Shown here piece after piece: positions 23,491-36,339 of a stretch of 64,000 bases of DNA. Position numbers and translations under genes: made by a program. The DNA comes from Delphinus delphis. Taxonomy: Eukaryota; Chordata; Mammalia; Artiodactyla; Delphinidae. The notes beneath the pieces were generated by a model. It saw only the letters and a program-made list of their open reading frames with translations. It had not been told where the DNA came from and searched no databases. The stretch spans positions 91,831,488-91,895,487 of the forward strand of contig NC_082692.2 of the NCBI RefSeq assembly GCF_949987515.2. Direction: 5' to 3'. How positions within the stretch are numbered: position 1 is the first letter of the stretch; each line of letters starts with the position of its first letter.

Positions 23491-26400
23491 ACTAAAAATA
23501 CAGAGTAACTAAATAGGAAGCTGAGGCAGGAGGAAAGTTTTTGTGCAGAGATGAGAAGGTGAGGCTGAGTAATACAAGGGGGCTATGGGCCCCAGAAGGA
23601 GCTTTGCTCCCAATTTAATTTCTTTCAGCCATTCCACATAATCCCTGGAGGAGTTCCTTCCTGGTGAGATAAGAGAAGCTTGCAAGAGCAACTTGATAAA
23701 CCTCCCAAGCCCTGGGGCTTCAATGTGGGATCTCAACTGCAGAAATACAAAAAACCCAAGCATTAAACAAATGAGAGATTGCCCTAATTGCATATGCCTA
23801 CCCATCAGTGGCCTGCAGTTAGTTCAGGTTTCCTTTGGGGACTGTGGTGTCAAGGAAATAGGAAGTGCGTGTTTGGAAAATGGAAACTGATTATGTGAGA
23901 TCTTAAAGCACAAAAATTCTCTGTTCAACTTACTCCTTACCCACTAAACATAAATATTTCTGGTTCTCTTGTTTAGAAAAAAACCTGATTTTTTAACGTA
24001 AGAAACTAGGCCTTGGGCTGGGAATAGCAATAAAGAACAAGCCATACTTTGACACATCTACCTGCAGGCTCACACACTGCACCCCTCTTTGTTCCCCAAG
24101 TAAAAGAGGTCAAAAACACTGTAGTGTAACCTAATACAAAATACTTCTGAATCTAGAATCCATTCATATGGGATTTCCTTTGGATTCTTAATGTGATTAA
24201 TTCCTGAGAATAGAAATTCATGACAGCAAGAAGAGTTTGGTAGAGAAGTTTCATTTTCCTAATTCTGCTCTTAATAAGTATATTAGTGGGACATAATATT
24301 TAGTAGTGTTTTTTTCATTGGGAGATTTTTCCAAGCCTATTTTCACATTCCCTCAACTCACCCTCTGAATTATTGGTCTTTCTCTGGAGAAAGATTCAAA
24401 TAACCATTCTACAGATATCTTCATTCCAATCCGTTTTCCCCAGACAATGTAAGTTATAGTTATCTTCCCATTAGGTACATACATTGAGACAAGCAGTTTT
24501 GTAGACAGTGAAAAACACTGGGCAGTCCTAAAGTCAATAGCAGTTTGTTGAATGAGTGAATTCATTCACAATTTTGACTTCGGAGTGAAAAATACGTTTT
24601 TGCTAGGAGCAGATTCCTCTTCCTAGTTAGCTTTTGTTTTGGCTGGTAATAGATTTTTGGACTGCTGCAGGGAGCAAGATGGCATTTGGTTGATTTGGGG
24701 AACAGACTGCATTTCTTGTATTTTCTATTTTTCTTCTGTATTGAGGACTGGGAAACGTTGCCTTAACTTCAATCCAAGTTTCTGGATATCATGCAACGTA
24801 GGACATCTGCTTGAGCTGAGCCACTTTTGGTGACCCAGGATTGTTGCGATTTCCTGAACACACCACACAACAGCTTACAATGTCTGGGCATTATAGCTAG
24901 CAACTGTCAGTGGCTTTGGTAGCCTCGAGTACTCCCCATGCAGATGAGTACATATGCTATATAGTTCAGTGGAGTACACCTTCCCAATTCCCAAACTCTG
25001 GAAGCCTTAGTCAAAATAGCATAGCCACCTTTTCGTTTCTGTTTTTGTTTTTCCCACAAAGCCTTGTGCTTTGCAGATAAGCAGAAATTCATATACAATC
25101 TCCCTCAGGTTTCACAACTGCCAATAGGCAGGCTGGGGGAGAGTTTTGTTAAGAGTAATGCCACTAGGGGAGAAATGGAAAGAAAGCCATGCAATGCAAT
25201 GACTGTAGAAATGCCAAACAATGGGGACAATGTAGACAGAAAACTGCTTAGGGGCAGAGTGCAGAGAGACAACCACCTCCCTAAAAGCTCTGTACCATGC
25301 AACCATGGTAGAAGCAGAGAAAGGACAAAGTTTGCTGGAAAAGAGCCTCTTAAATTGATCTTTTGTGAATCCGTCTCCTTTTCCCCCCTTTTTTCTCATT
25401 TTCTCTAAGCAAAGCACTCTGACATTTCTACAATCACTCCTAGCCCCTCTCTCACTTGGGTTTTCTCCTGGGGAGTGAAGAGAACTTCTAGTTGGACCTA
25501 GAAGAGTAGAGGCAGGGTCCTAGCCATTAAGTTATCTTTTAAATCGTGAGACGGGGAAAGATACCAACTTGGGCAAATCTCCCCATCCAGGAGAACCACG
25601 GTCTCCTGAATTTCAGAAACAGGCAAACTTAGGCTTCCCCCGCAAATTTTCCCACCTTGCGTCAAAAAGATAATTGTATCAGGCTTATTTCATTTAGTCT
25701 GTCAAGGACAAATAATCTGTGGTCATATAGTGTTCTGGTTATGAAAGTGCTGCTTTTAACTCCTACAATATAGGTGGGAAATTCCTTTCTGTTTTTAACC
25801 TCAACACCTTGCCCATATCAACTGCGCTGAGCAGAACCACAGGTAGCACCCCCGCCCCAAGACCAATTCTATTCTTGAAAAGAAGCATTTTTTTCAAAAT
25901 ATAGGGGACTTCATCTTTTTTTTCTACCATCTTGCGAAGGAAGATGACGACAGAAATAATCCATCATAATCTGTTCAAATAACAAAGCACTCTGTTTCCC
26001 ATGCAATCACTTTTAACCTGGATCATGAGTGAAAATGGTAGCTATCACAGAGAAGAGACCTATGAATCTGAAAAGATTCAGCTCTCACCTATAGAATCCC
26101 CAAAACCAACCTAAATTCATGAGCCATAAAATATATCTGACATGTCACCAAATCCTCCCCAGGCTCAAAGTTCAAAGGGTCTTCGAACCTCACTATACAC
26201 ACACCTAAATTTCAAATTTAGGATGAAATGCGGTCTTCTGATGGAATGATACACATGGTAGCCATAGAGAGTTCCTTTCACTCCACACAGATCCTTTCCC
26301 TGAATAAATATTGAGCATCTACTGTGTGCTGGACATAATCACAGGGTAGTTGCATTTACCAGTTAAGGCCAAGCAGCATGCTAGGGAGGACTGACGTTAC

Positions 26401-26780
26401 CTCAGAGATGCAGGGGAAAGGAAGAAACACGCTCCAGATCTCAGTCACCAAAAGGGAGTCCAGAAGCGCATCCTTGATTCAAGCGGCTGCCACTTTGACC
26501 TCAGAAAAAAATGTCAACGGGATTTAAAGAAAGGAGAGGACACTTAGAAGTGTGGGGAGCAGGAAAGGAGGAATTACTTTTGTGGAAGCAGTTAGACAGG
26601 AGGCCACACTGTGAGAGGGCATCAGAGAACGAAGAACATTTGAACTCGGGAAAGGGGGAAGGAGTGAGGAAAAGCATGAGGCAAAAGAAGTCTGAAAGAA
26701 AATGTAAATTATGGGGTACTTGCAATAGTGCTTGCAGCAGTAATTAGTTCCATTTGCTGGATCAGGGGAGAGAGGTGGTA
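23490..26780. other. Intergenic DNA with nothing recognised
   Basis: About 3.3 kb with only short scattered open frames, none resembling a known protein. A weak L2/MIR-like stub (ATTGAGCATCTACTGTGTGCTGG) lies at 26305-26345. Confidence 0.45.
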
Positions 26781-26990
26781 AAAATAACAATCTTTTATTG
26801 AGTCTTTACAATGTTGTATGCATAAAAGTGTGCATTTTATATGCATAATTTTAATCAATCTTCAAAACAACCCCCAGGAGATAGGTTCCATTGTTTGCTC
26901 CATGAGAAAATAGGAGGTTTGGAAAGATTAAGCAATTTGCCCGAGGTCATCCAAGAGGCAGAATCAGATATTTAATCCCAGAATCTATGC
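26780..26990 (-). mobile_element. MIR SINE remnant, antisense
   Basis: AACAATCTTTTATTGAGTC..TTTTAATCAATCTTCAAAACAACCC..GATTAAGCAATTTGCCCGAGGTCATCC is reversed MIR. Confidence 0.7.
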
Positions 26991-26999
26991 TCATAAACA

Positions 27000-27980
27000 A
27001 CACTATTCTAGAATTTGATTGTAAGAAAACTTAAGTGCGGAGTGAATCCTGAAGACTTTATCTACAAGTGTTGGGGAGCTGGTGAAGGGTTTTGAACAAT
27101 AACACAATCAATGTCATTCTTCAGGAAGGCAAAGAGACCCAAATAAATGTCCAAAATACACACAAAAAAGACCTCCTAGAATTTATACAGAGAGTAAAAA
27201 AAAGTACAGCTTTCAAGAACAAAGGCTCTTTCCCAACCTCAACTACCATTAAGGAATTGAAGCAGTCAGCGCGTCTCCACCCTTCCCCACCCCCATTTCA
27301 CGCATAGCTCCAGGTCATCAGACTTTGGGCACCAGAACAAAGGAGGCTGGAGGGACAGGTGACTCAAATCCTCACAGGTGGTTGATGGAAGGTTCAACAC
27401 ACAAATTGCCTCACCTTTTAAAGCTGTATAGAAACAAAAATCAATCACCTATAGAGGTGGTACACAGGTTGGAGATTATCTAGGGCAAATGATTAATCTC
27501 AGTGTGTATCCCTACTACCCCCTCACCCCATTTCTGCCTCAGTAGTATGAACTGTTTGGCTTTTCAAAACTGACAAAAAAAAAAAAAAAAAGGGTGCACT
27601 TTTTACAGCAACTTAACACGACAAAATGTGTGTTAAGAATTTCTTCATCAGAAAAATAAAAGAGATAAACAAATTACTTTTCAAACTTAAAAAGAATCTA
27701 TTGATACTTGGTGAATTACCCATTTCAGTGCTACCAGATACATATGCTAAAGCTCCTTAAGAAGTTCCCATTGATATAGGAGAGACCCACATGTTTGGTA
27801 TCATGTGTCAACTTATTTATTTCTTCTCTATAATTGGTATCTTTAAAATCACTTTCATGGGAAACTGCCTATTCAGTTATTGGAATTTGAAATCTCATGG
27901 GCAGTTATCTTGGCATCTTGGCATATGTGGTGAAATACTGTCATAAAGGAACAGGAAGATTAGATCATGGGTTATATAAT
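27000..27980. other. Intergenic DNA with nothing recognised except an A-run
   Basis: An uninterrupted poly-A run of 17 or more lies near 27574-27591 without a recognisable retroposon upstream. No other feature seen. Confidence 0.45.
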
Positions 27981-28200
27981 TCATTCATTCATCACTAAAT
28001 AAATCTTTATTGAGCCCCTACTATCTGTCAGGCACTGTGCTGGGTGCTGGGGACACAAGAAGAACAAAGCATATTTGGTTCCTGCCCCCCTTGAACTTTT
28101 ATGTTCTTGACGGGCAACCAGAGATAAATAAGTTAAATAATTAGTCAATAATTTCAGCTTATGATAAGTGTTTTAAAGAAAATGAAAGTACTGAATAAAA
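27980..28200 (-). mobile_element. LINE2 3'-end fragment, antisense
   Basis: ATTCATTCATTCATCAC..CTTTATTGAGCCCCTACTATC..CAGGCACTGTGCTGGGTGCTGGGGAC..TTCCTGCCC is the reversed L2 3' terminus, starting with its ATTC repeats. Confidence 0.85.
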
Positions 28201-28369
28201 ATAACTGGTGTGGGAGAAAGAGGGCGGTCTGTTCCTTTCCCTCAGCATGGCTACCTACAGTACATTGTAGATCCTGCTAATATGAGAAGACTTAATACCC
28301 TGGGTGCTGGCATTATAGCAGGAGCTGACTGTACTCTGATGAGGATGCTTTGTTACTGAAATATCTCCC

Positions 28370-28560
28370 TAGCAAAGGATGCACAGCAGTTTTCAAATGG
28401 CATTTCCATTCATCACTGCAGCACTTCTGAGAGGCAGGAGAGAGATTCAAGCCTCATTACCTCTATTTAAAAAAAAGAGGAAGGGCAATGACTAGAGAAC
28501 TACCCCCAGCCAGATACCAAGGAGCAGAGCAGCTGTAGGGTTGATTCAGTGACAGCTCAA
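28370..28560 (-). mobile_element. Weak MIR-type remnant
   Basis: CATTTCCATTCATCACTGCAGC..TCATTACCTCTATTTAAAAAAAAG..GGGCAATGACTAG is loosely like reversed MIR. Confidence 0.3.
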
Positions 28561-29019
28561 CTCCCCTGTTCCTAGCTGTTTCCACTAGTCTGTTCATTCT
28601 CTCCTTCAGTGTAAGTTAGGAACTCACACAGGCCTGGAGGTTTTGGAAATAAACCAGCTCAAACTATAACTCAGAAAAAAGGGCTAATTTGTTACAGCAA
28701 GAAAATTGTTCCCAGTAGTCATTAATATGAAATTTGATTACCTAAACTTATAAAATATCCTATGTGAGAAATGTAATAAGTGGAATCACAGACTGAATAA
28801 TTTTCTTGAATATTTTGCCTGGCTTTTTCCCTCCTTCACAATAACAACAACAAACAAATAATAACCTTCCACTGGAAATTTCTTTGATGTCATAGTTGCC
28901 ACATCAAGTGGAATGTATTATAAGGCAAAGTCATTATGAACCATACCCAGAAGAAAAGATTCAGTTATTCAAACATCCAAAGGACATTAGAGAATCATAA
29001 ATGAGTGTTCTGGAAGGGA

Positions 29020-29170
29020 TGAAGAAGAATCAAAGAACAGCTAAAATCTTTAACATTCCAGACACGGTTTGAAGCCAAGAAAAGTAAAATGACTTAGCAA
29101 AGGTCACACAACTACTGAACCAGAACTCAAATTTCAGTTTCTTGATTCTCAATCCAGTGCTCTGTTGCAG
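29020..29170 (-). mobile_element. MIR SINE fragment, antisense
   Basis: GACTTAGCAAAGGTCACACAACTACTGAACCAGAACTC..TTCTTGATTCTCAATCCAGTGCTCT matches the reversed MIR 5' half. Confidence 0.7.
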
Positions 29171-29334
29171 GTATTAGAAACTCTACTCAACAGTCAACAT
29201 ATCTCTGGGACACAGTGAAGACAGAGACAGTGTGGCTTAAGAAAGCCGAGGACATTTTATTTATCTCATAATGTCAACACAGCAACCTGTAGGTAAGCAG
29301 GGCAATGACTCAATGACTAAAATGCCTTATACTT

Positions 29335-30420
29335 TTCACCTTTTTAAATTTTTGCCATACTTAAGATATAGACAAAACCTGCGAGAATAGTACTGAAAAA
29401 TTCCCGGATACCTTTTACCCAGATCCTCCAAATGATAACATTTTACTACATTTGTTTCATTCTCTCTGTCTCTCTCTTCTGAACTGTTTGTTTCTTATAT
29501 GATGTTCCTTCATCCTTAAATAAGTCACTGTGCATTTCTCAAAAATAAGAAAAGTCTCTTAAGTATTCTAAGCATAAAAAATAAGAATATTCTTGTACAT
29601 GACCACAGTACAATTTATAAAATCAGGGCCATTGATATTGATAAAATACTATTATCTAATCTAAAGCCCTTATTCAAATTTTTTTTCAGTTGCCTTAATA
29701 ATGTTCTTAATAGTAAAATAAAAACTCAAGATCATGTATTTCTTTTAGTTTTCATGTATTTTTAGTCTCCTTTATTCTGGAATAGTTATAGTTCTTGAAT
29801 CTTCCTTTGTATTTCATGACATTGACATTTTTTAAGAGGACAGGCCAGTTGTTCTATAGAGTGTTCCTCAATTTGGTTCTGTCACTTTTTTTCATGATTA
29901 GATTCAAGTTATGCCCTTGTGGCAGGAATACACTGAGATCCTCTCAGTGCCTCACATTGGAAAGCAGATGATATGTCCCATTGACCAATTAGATAATTTG
30001 CTTAAGGTGATGGCTACCAGATTTCTCCACCGTCAAGCTATACTCTTTTACCCTTTGTAATGTCCTTGTAGGGAAATACTTTGAGACTACGTAAACTCCT
30101 GTTATTCCCAAATTTTTACCCCCTGGTTTTAGTATCCACTGAACTTTCTTGCTTGAATCAGCTATTATTATGATGTTTGCCAAATAATGATTTTATGATT
30201 CTATCCTCCCTTCTTCATTTATTAGTTGGATTTGACTGTAGGAAGAACTTTCCCTTCTTATTTATCTGTTTGTTGTTTCTTTATCAGTGGACTCATGGAT
30301 CTTTACTTTATTCAATAGGTAGTAATCCTTTATAATCATTATTTACTGTCTCAATTTGGCTATTGGGAGTTCCTTCAAGCTGGCTCCTGTGTCCGTTTGA
30401 CCTACTCCCATAATTTTTTT
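29335..30420. mobile_element. Old L1M-like repeat, decayed, split by CHR-1
   Basis: ..GATACCTTTTACCCAGATCCTCC.., CTTATTCAAATTTTTTTTCAGTTGCC.., AGAGGACAGGCCAGTTGTTCTATAGAGTGTTCC.. and AGCTGGCTCCTGTGTCCGTTTGACC are hallmarks of a common old mammalian repeat that I associate with L1M internal/3' sequence. It continues for a short way after the SINE, from 30786. Orientation and subfamily not decided. Confidence 0.5.
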
Positions 30421-30774
30421 AATATAAATTTATTTATTTTATTTATTTATTTTTGGCTGTGTTGGGTCTTCATTGCTGCGGGCGGGCTTTCTCTAGTTGC
30501 AGCGAGCAGGGGCTACTCTTCGTTGCAGTGCACGGGCTTCTCATTGCGGTGGCTTCTCTCGTTGTGGAGCACGGGCTTTAGGTGCACGGGCTTCAGTAGT
30601 TGCGGCACGCAGGCTCAGTAGTTGTGGCTCACAAGCTCTACAGTACAAGCTCAGTAGTTGTGGCTCATGGGCTTAGTTGCTCCGCGGCATGTGGGATCTT
30701 CCCGGACCAGGGCTCGAACCCGTGTCCCCTGCATTGGCGAGTGGATTCTCTACCACTGTGCCACCAGGGAAGCC
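30421..30774 (-). mobile_element. CHR-1-type SINE, antisense, with target-site duplication
   Basis: T-rich tail with TTTATTTATTTTTGGCTGTG, long CHR body (CAGTAGTTGTGGCTCA repeats) and reversed head ACCAGGGAAGCCC. CCTACTCCCAT flanks it at 30401-30411 and 30775-30785; the match continues further with one mismatch. Confidence 0.93.
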
Positions 30775-30867
30775 CCTACTCCCATCATTTTTTGAGTACT
30801 CAAAGAAATTCACTCTTCTAAGGGTTTACAGATATTAAGCAATTGAGCTGTAAGAAGCAGACCCTGA

Positions 30868-31210
30868 AGCAGGACAGGAATAAAGACACAGATGTAGAGA
30901 ATGGACTTGAGGACACAGGGAGGGAGAAGGATAAGCTGGGACGAAGTGAGAGAGTAGCAATGACATATATACACTACCAGATGTAAAACAGATAGCTAGT
31001 GGGAAGCAGCCTCATAGCACAGGGAGATCAGCTGGGTGCTTTGTGACCACCTAGAGGGGTGGGATAGGGAGGGTGGGAGGGAGACGCAAGAGGGAGGGGA
31101 TATGGGGATATACGTATATGTGTATAGCTGATTCACTTTGTTATACAGCAGAAACTAACACAGCATTGTAAAGCAATTATACTCCAATAAAGACGTTAAA
31201 AAAAAAAAAA
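30868..31210 (+). mobile_element. 5'-truncated cetartiodactyl L1 3' end with target-site duplication
   Basis: The 3' UTR (..GAAGCAGCCTCATAGCACAG.., GCTGATTCACTTTGTTATAC.., ATTATACTCCAATAAAGACG) ends in poly A. GAAGCAGACCCTGA at 30854-30867 recurs as GAAGTAGACCCTGA at 31211-31224. It is the same 3' UTR family as the antisense L1 at 60719-61472. Confidence 0.9.
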
Positions 31211-31240
31211 GAAGTAGACCCTGAGATTTGAATGGAAGTA

Positions 31241-31734
31241 CAGATCTTCCTTGACTTGTAATGGGGTTACGTCCCCATAGATCCATCGTAGGTTGAAAAT
31301 ATCGTTAAGTAGAAAGTGCACTTTATATACCAAACCTACCGAACATCATAGCTTTGCCTAGCCTACTTTCAGCATGCTCTGAACATTAGCCTACAGTTGG
31401 GCAAAATTATCTAACACAAAGCCTATTTTATAATAAAGTATTGAAAATCTTCTGTAATGTAATGAATACTATATTGAAAGTGAAAAACAGAATGTTTGAG
31501 TACAGAATGCTTGTAAGCGTATTGGTTGTTTACCCTTGTGATTGTGTGGCTGACCAGGAGATGCAGCTGCCACTCCCCAGGATCAAGAGGGAATATCATA
31601 CCACATATCACTAGCCTAGGAAAAGATCAAAATTCAAAATCCAAAGTACAATTTCTACTGAAGGTATATTGCTTTCACACCCCTGTAAAGTTGAAAAATC
31701 ATAAGTAGAACAATCGTAAGTTGGGGACCATATG
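31241..31734 (+). mobile_element. Tigger/mariner-type nonautonomous DNA transposon (MER2-like)
   Basis: The internal text (TTACGTCCCCATAGATCCATC.., GAACATCATAGCTTTGCCTAGCCTAC.., TACAGTTGGGCAAAATTATC) matches my memory of MER2. The ends are inverted: CAGATCTTCCTTGACTTGTAA at left against CATATGGTCCCCAACTTACGA read inward from the right. TA lies on both flanks (31239-31240, 31735-31736), as expected of Tc1/mariner insertion. Confidence 0.8.
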
Positions 31735-31944
31735 TATTTGAATGTGGGAGGTTCTTCCAGGAAATGGGGGTTAGTGAAACAGGAAAGGGAAGGAAACCAG
31801 GAAAGGGTATATTAACGAGCAAGTAATCAACATGGATAGCTGGAGCAAAGGCCTGCTGGGAAACTCTGGAAACTGTGCAGAACATATGCTCAGAGCTATC
31901 TCACTCAAGGAGTGAGGGAACTGGGTTATTTTACACTGAGGTAG

Positions 31945-32390
31945 GCAGAATAATGACCCCCAAAGATGTCTGTGTTCTAATGCCCAGAACCTGTAGATAT
32001 GTTGTTAGCTAACAAATGGGACTTGCTGGTGTGATTAAATTAAGGAAGGGCATTGAGATGGGGAGATTATTTGGACGGGTCCAGAGTAATCCTTATAAGA
32101 AGGAGGCAAGAGGGTCAAAGTCAGAGAAGAAAATATGACCATGGAAGCAGAGGTCAAAGTAATATGGGGCCGCAAGCCAAAGAAGTCTAAAAGCTGGAAA
32201 AAGTGAGGAGACAGACTCTCCCCTAGGTCTTATAGAAGGAACTCAGCCCTGCTGACACCTCGACTTAGTCCCACAGGACCTGTGTTGGACTTCTGACCTC
32301 CAGAACTGTAAGATAATAAATTTGTGTTAAGTCACTGAGTTGGTGATGATTTGTTACAAAAGTAAGAGGAAACTAATACATACACCAACT
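31945..32390 (+). mobile_element. MaLR/MLT1-type LTR remnant
   Basis: GGCAGAATAATGACCCCCAAAGATGTC.., GGAGATTATTTGGACGGGTCC.., CCTTATAAGAAGGAGGCAAGAGGGTC.., AACTGTAAGATAATAAATTTGTG and the terminal GGAAACTAATACA are typical of this LTR class. The AATAAA near its 3' end is the LTR poly(A) signal. Exact family uncertain. Confidence 0.65.
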
Positions 32391-32399
32391 CTTATGAGT

Positions 32400-33290
32400 T
32401 GCTGGTTAGGGACTACTCCTGGGGTGCTAATTCCCCAGTACTTCCAGCCTGAAGGCAGGTGAGTGCCCTAAGGTGATCAAAAAAAGCCTTCAGGCAAAGA
32501 GATGCAGGCGTAGGCATCTACACCTCGGGTTGGTATACATCCAACAACATGGTAAGAGCGGAGCACCCACTCCCTCTACTATTTTCACCAAACTGCAGCC
32601 TATTTCCTAATCCCCTCCCAGGGCAACAAACACCCTCTCTTCCACCACAACACTTCAGTCATTAAATAAACAATGGGGAATATTATGGAAAGAGGCGAAA
32701 GGAGAACACTTTGCCATGTCTCTCTGTGGATCTCATCTTGGAATGTTATCTTCTTGCTATGGGTTCTTTGCGACTTGAGATAAATGGTCCTGTCTATTAT
32801 CACTGGAAAAGGCCCCAGATAAGGACAAGGACTTGTAATTTATAAAATTTAGCTTCACAACATCTTCTGCAAGGTTTAATATCCAAGTATCACAGATAAG
32901 ACAAAAGGTCAGTTTACAAACATCTACAAAGCAAGCCCAGGAAAAGTGAAGGCTCTCAATTTATTCTAGAATCACAAAAGGAGACTGTAAAAATATTTTT
33001 AAACAATATTGGAGAATGTTACTATTTGGCACTATTCATAGAAGGAAATACAGAATCTAATCAGTATATAAGGAAACAGCCCAAAGAGAAATGAAGGTTA
33101 AGGTGGGTTTGAAATACCCACTAACTGTCTACCTCTGATCATTAAGTGCTCAGTATGGATCCCTGTAAGCATCTCCCACTAATCCATGCTGTCTCCTTCT
33201 ACATTTCTTTATCTACATGCCTACCTGTAGGACAGCATTATAGCGAGATTCTGGTGTTAATGCCAAGTGCAGAACCACTCCTTCAGAAGA
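32400..33290. other. Intergenic DNA with nothing recognised
   Basis: About 900 bp between LTR and L1 remnants; no repeat or coding signal that I can name. Confidence 0.45.
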
Positions 33291-33296
33291 GAGGAT

Positions 33297-34000
33297 AAAT
33301 AAAAACACGTGTTGGGGAGGATATGGAGAAAGTGAAGTCCTTGAATACTGCTGGTGGGAAGGTAACATGGTGCAGCTGCTGTGGAAAACAGTCTGGAAGC
33401 TCCTCAAAAGGTTAAACATAGAATTACCATACAATCCAGCAATTCCACTCCTAAACATACACCTAAGAGATCTGAAAACATATGTCCACACAAAAACTTA
33501 TAAATGAATGTTCATAGTGACATTATAATAGCCAAAAAGTGGAAACAACCCAAATGTCCATCAACTGATACATGGATAACAAAATGTGCTATATATTATA
33601 ATAAAATATTACTCTGCCATAAAAAGGAATGGAGTACTGATCCATGCTGGTATGTGGCTGAACCTTGAAAACATTAAGTGAAAGAAGCCATTCACAAAAG
33701 GCCACCTATTGTACGATTCGTTTATACAAAAAGTCCAGAATAGGCCAATCCTTTGGGAAAAAACGGTGCAGAACGTAGATCAGTGGTAGTCAGAGGCTGG
33801 GGGAGGAGGAAAGAATGGGAAGTGACTGCTAACAGGTACAGGATTTCTCTGGAGGTGATGAAAATGTTCTGAAATTAGCGGTGATGGCTGCACAACTTTG
33901 TGAACATACTAAAATAAAAACCACCAAAGTATACACTTTTAAAAGGTAAAAGGTAAATTTTGTGGTATATGAATTATATCTCAAACAAAACATACAAAAA
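33297..34000 (+). mobile_element. Old L1M 3' end
   Basis: ACACGTGTTGGGGAGGATATGG.., TTACCATACAATCCAGCAATTCCACTCC.., CCAAATGTCCATCAACTGATACATGG.. and the 3' UTR part GTAGTCAGAGGCTGGGGGAGG.., ATGGCTGCACAACTTTGTGAAC follow L1M ORF2-3' UTR in order. Not coding. Confidence 0.88.
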
Positions 34001-34294
34001 ATAAGAAAGAGAGAATAAGTGAGCTACTGCTTTATTTCAAAGACTGTAAATTTTACAGCAAAACCACCGAATATAATAAAGCATTGTAGCTGTTTCCAAA
34101 AATGCTGTTAAATTTTAAAAAATAAAGCATGCTATTTCCCAGAAATTCCTGAAAGAGAAAGTGTACACGTGATTGGAAATTTTCCACTGCCTCTTGTTTC
34201 TGTTTTTAAGTCAATTAAGTTCATGTTATTATCTACCCAGCACCAGCCTGACTCTAGGTGAAGATTTAAGAAGAGTAGAGGGAATATTGTCTGA

Positions 34295-34815
34295 ACATAT
34301 TATTCTCCTGCTTAAAAACCTGCAGTAGTTTCCCATTCCCTACAGCATAAAGTCTATCTTTCCAGTATGCCATATTATGCCCTTCACAATTTGTCCCTTT
34401 CCCAATAGCCTCTTTGCCCACTGCTCCCCAAGAGGCTCCCTCCCTCCAGGTATGCTGTCTCATCCTCACACCTCCTTACCTCATATGCCACACCATCCTC
34501 CTCCACTGCAAAAACTCATTGCTCAGCATGGGTGCTCTTTGCCTCCCACCCTGCCTGGGAGACTCCTGCTCAGGGAATTATCTGGACACACAGAGAGGAC
34601 CAATACACCCATCCAGAGTGGGTGTACTGTGTACACACCTCTGTTAATGCTCACCACCTGTGAGGGTGTGTATTCAAGGGAATGTTTGGTCTCTGTACCT
34701 GAGCTGCTTGAGGTGGGACCATAGTTTATTCCTTGTAACTCAATTCCTAGTGCATGTGTGACACATGGGAAGCATTCTGTAAATGTCTGTTAGCTGAATG
34801 CAAGAATGAATATTT
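34295..34815 (+). mobile_element. LINE2 3' portion
   Basis: CTCCTGCTTAAAAACCTGCAGTAGTTTCCCATT..CATAAAGTCTATC.. corresponds to the L2 ORF2 C-terminal coding region. GGAAGCATTCTGTAAATGTCTGTTAGCTGAATGC.. is its 3' tip. Confidence 0.8.
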
Positions 34816-34854
34816 GGATGAGATTTTTAAAAATCTAATTTAGAAGGCAAGAGG

Positions 34855-35060
34855 CAGTGCAATCAGTGCAATCCAAACTCCTAGTCTGACAGCAAGCAAA
34901 ACTGTCTTACAATTCTGGCCCTGTCCTTCACTTGCTGTGTGAACTTAGGCGAGTAATCTACATTGCCCAGGCCTCCATTTCCACATTTGGAAATGGGAGA
35001 CTTGGAAAAATGGTGTCCAATGTGTCTTTTAACTCTAACTTCTAAAATCTTAGAATTTTA
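34855..35060 (+). mobile_element. MIR-type SINE remnant
   Basis: CACTTGCTGTGTGAACTTAGGCGAGTAATCTACATTGCCCAGGCCTCC is MIR-like, followed by a decayed 3' half. Confidence 0.6.
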
Positions 35061-35594
35061 GGAAATCTTGCAGCTGAGAAATATCTAGACAGCACAAAGT
35101 CAAATACTAAGTTGTGTAATTGAGATTCCTATATCAGGAGTTCAGAGGAGAGAATGGATGGGGAAATTTTGCAGAAAGGCAAAGAAAACATCAAACAAGC
35201 TTCTTCTGTGACCTGCTAGGATGTACTTCATATTAAACCATGTATATAGAAACAGGCCCAGCTGAACATTACTCTGTCTAATTATCTTATTCTTCCAATT
35301 CCTCTTTCATGCTTTGCTCCTTTCCCCCTCTTTCTCTAAAAACACAGTACTTCTGAGAGTTGAAAAGTAAGTTTTCAAGAAGAGATGAAAAGAAGTTACT
35401 TTGTTTTGCCTAAAGATCAAGTTGAGAGGCAGCAATAACTACAATGCAAGAAAAGACAGCATACTTTTTCACTGCACAGTTTCATCAAATCCTGTTTTTC
35501 ACCAGAATGATCTACAAAGTTGGCATCTTGAAACATGAACTAGAGATGCTCAAGACAAGAGTGCTGCGTTTAAAGCCTTCATTTCAGTTGCAAA

Positions 35595-35830
35595 GTTTTC
35601 AGGGGTATAGGCTCTGAAGGCAAACTGTCTAGGGTCAAATACAGGCTCTGCTGCTGACTAACCGAGACCTTGGACAAGAACTTAACCTCTTTGAGTCTTT
35701 TACCTTACCTGTAAAATGAAGATAATGATAGTAATTACCTCCATAGGATACTACTATAAAAATTTAAGAGATAATACATGTAAAATAGTCAGCATACAGC
35801 CTACTTGCAAGCTTATTATAAGCATAGCTG
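35595..35830 (+). mobile_element. MIR SINE remnant
   Basis: GGCTCTGAAGGCAAACTGTCTAGGGTCAAATACAGGCTCTGCTGC.., GACCTTGGACAAGAACTTAACCTC.. and AAAATGAAGATAATGATAGTAATTACCTCC are in MIR order. Confidence 0.8.
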
Positions 35831-35984
35831 ACACTTCTCAGACTTGTACTACTTTTAAAGGAAATGACATATTAGAAATACATATAGTCTGGTATGATTA
35901 GTGTATAGATTTCAAGATGGGGAGCAGCTAGAAATGAGACAAGTTGGAAGGATACGTTTCCTCCAAATAGTAACCAACTGACTG

Positions 35985-36135
35985 ACTGATTCAATGATTG
36001 TTCAATTGATTGACTGATTCAACAATATTTACTGAGCACTTACTATATGTCAGGTATTATGCTGATCACTAAGAATGAGCAACAAAACAGACATGATCTC
36101 TGTCATCCTGGAACTTACCTTCTAGTGAACTGTTA
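35985..36135 (-). mobile_element. LINE2 3'-end fragment, antisense
   Basis: AATATTTACTGAGCACTTACTATATGTCAGGTATTATGCTGATCAC..AACAAAACAGACATG..CTTACCTTCTAGTG is reversed L2. Confidence 0.75.
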
Positions 36136-36339
36136 GCTACAAGATTGCCATTCTAGAGATTTTTTTTCTATTTGAGACCTATCTAAAAGTTTCACATGAG
36201 GACAATGGCAAAATTTCATGAACCCAAATTATAAAAATATCAGTTTATACAGATATTTGAGGGAAATTTTCGTTTAAAAATGAATGAAAGCCTAGTATTA
36301 GTAATACTAGTAATACAAAGCTCTTGTGTTTACAGAAAC

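Noticed and set aside
27560..27600. Processed pseudogene suggested by a long A-run
   Set aside because: No upstream sequence resembles a known mRNA and no target-site duplication is visible.
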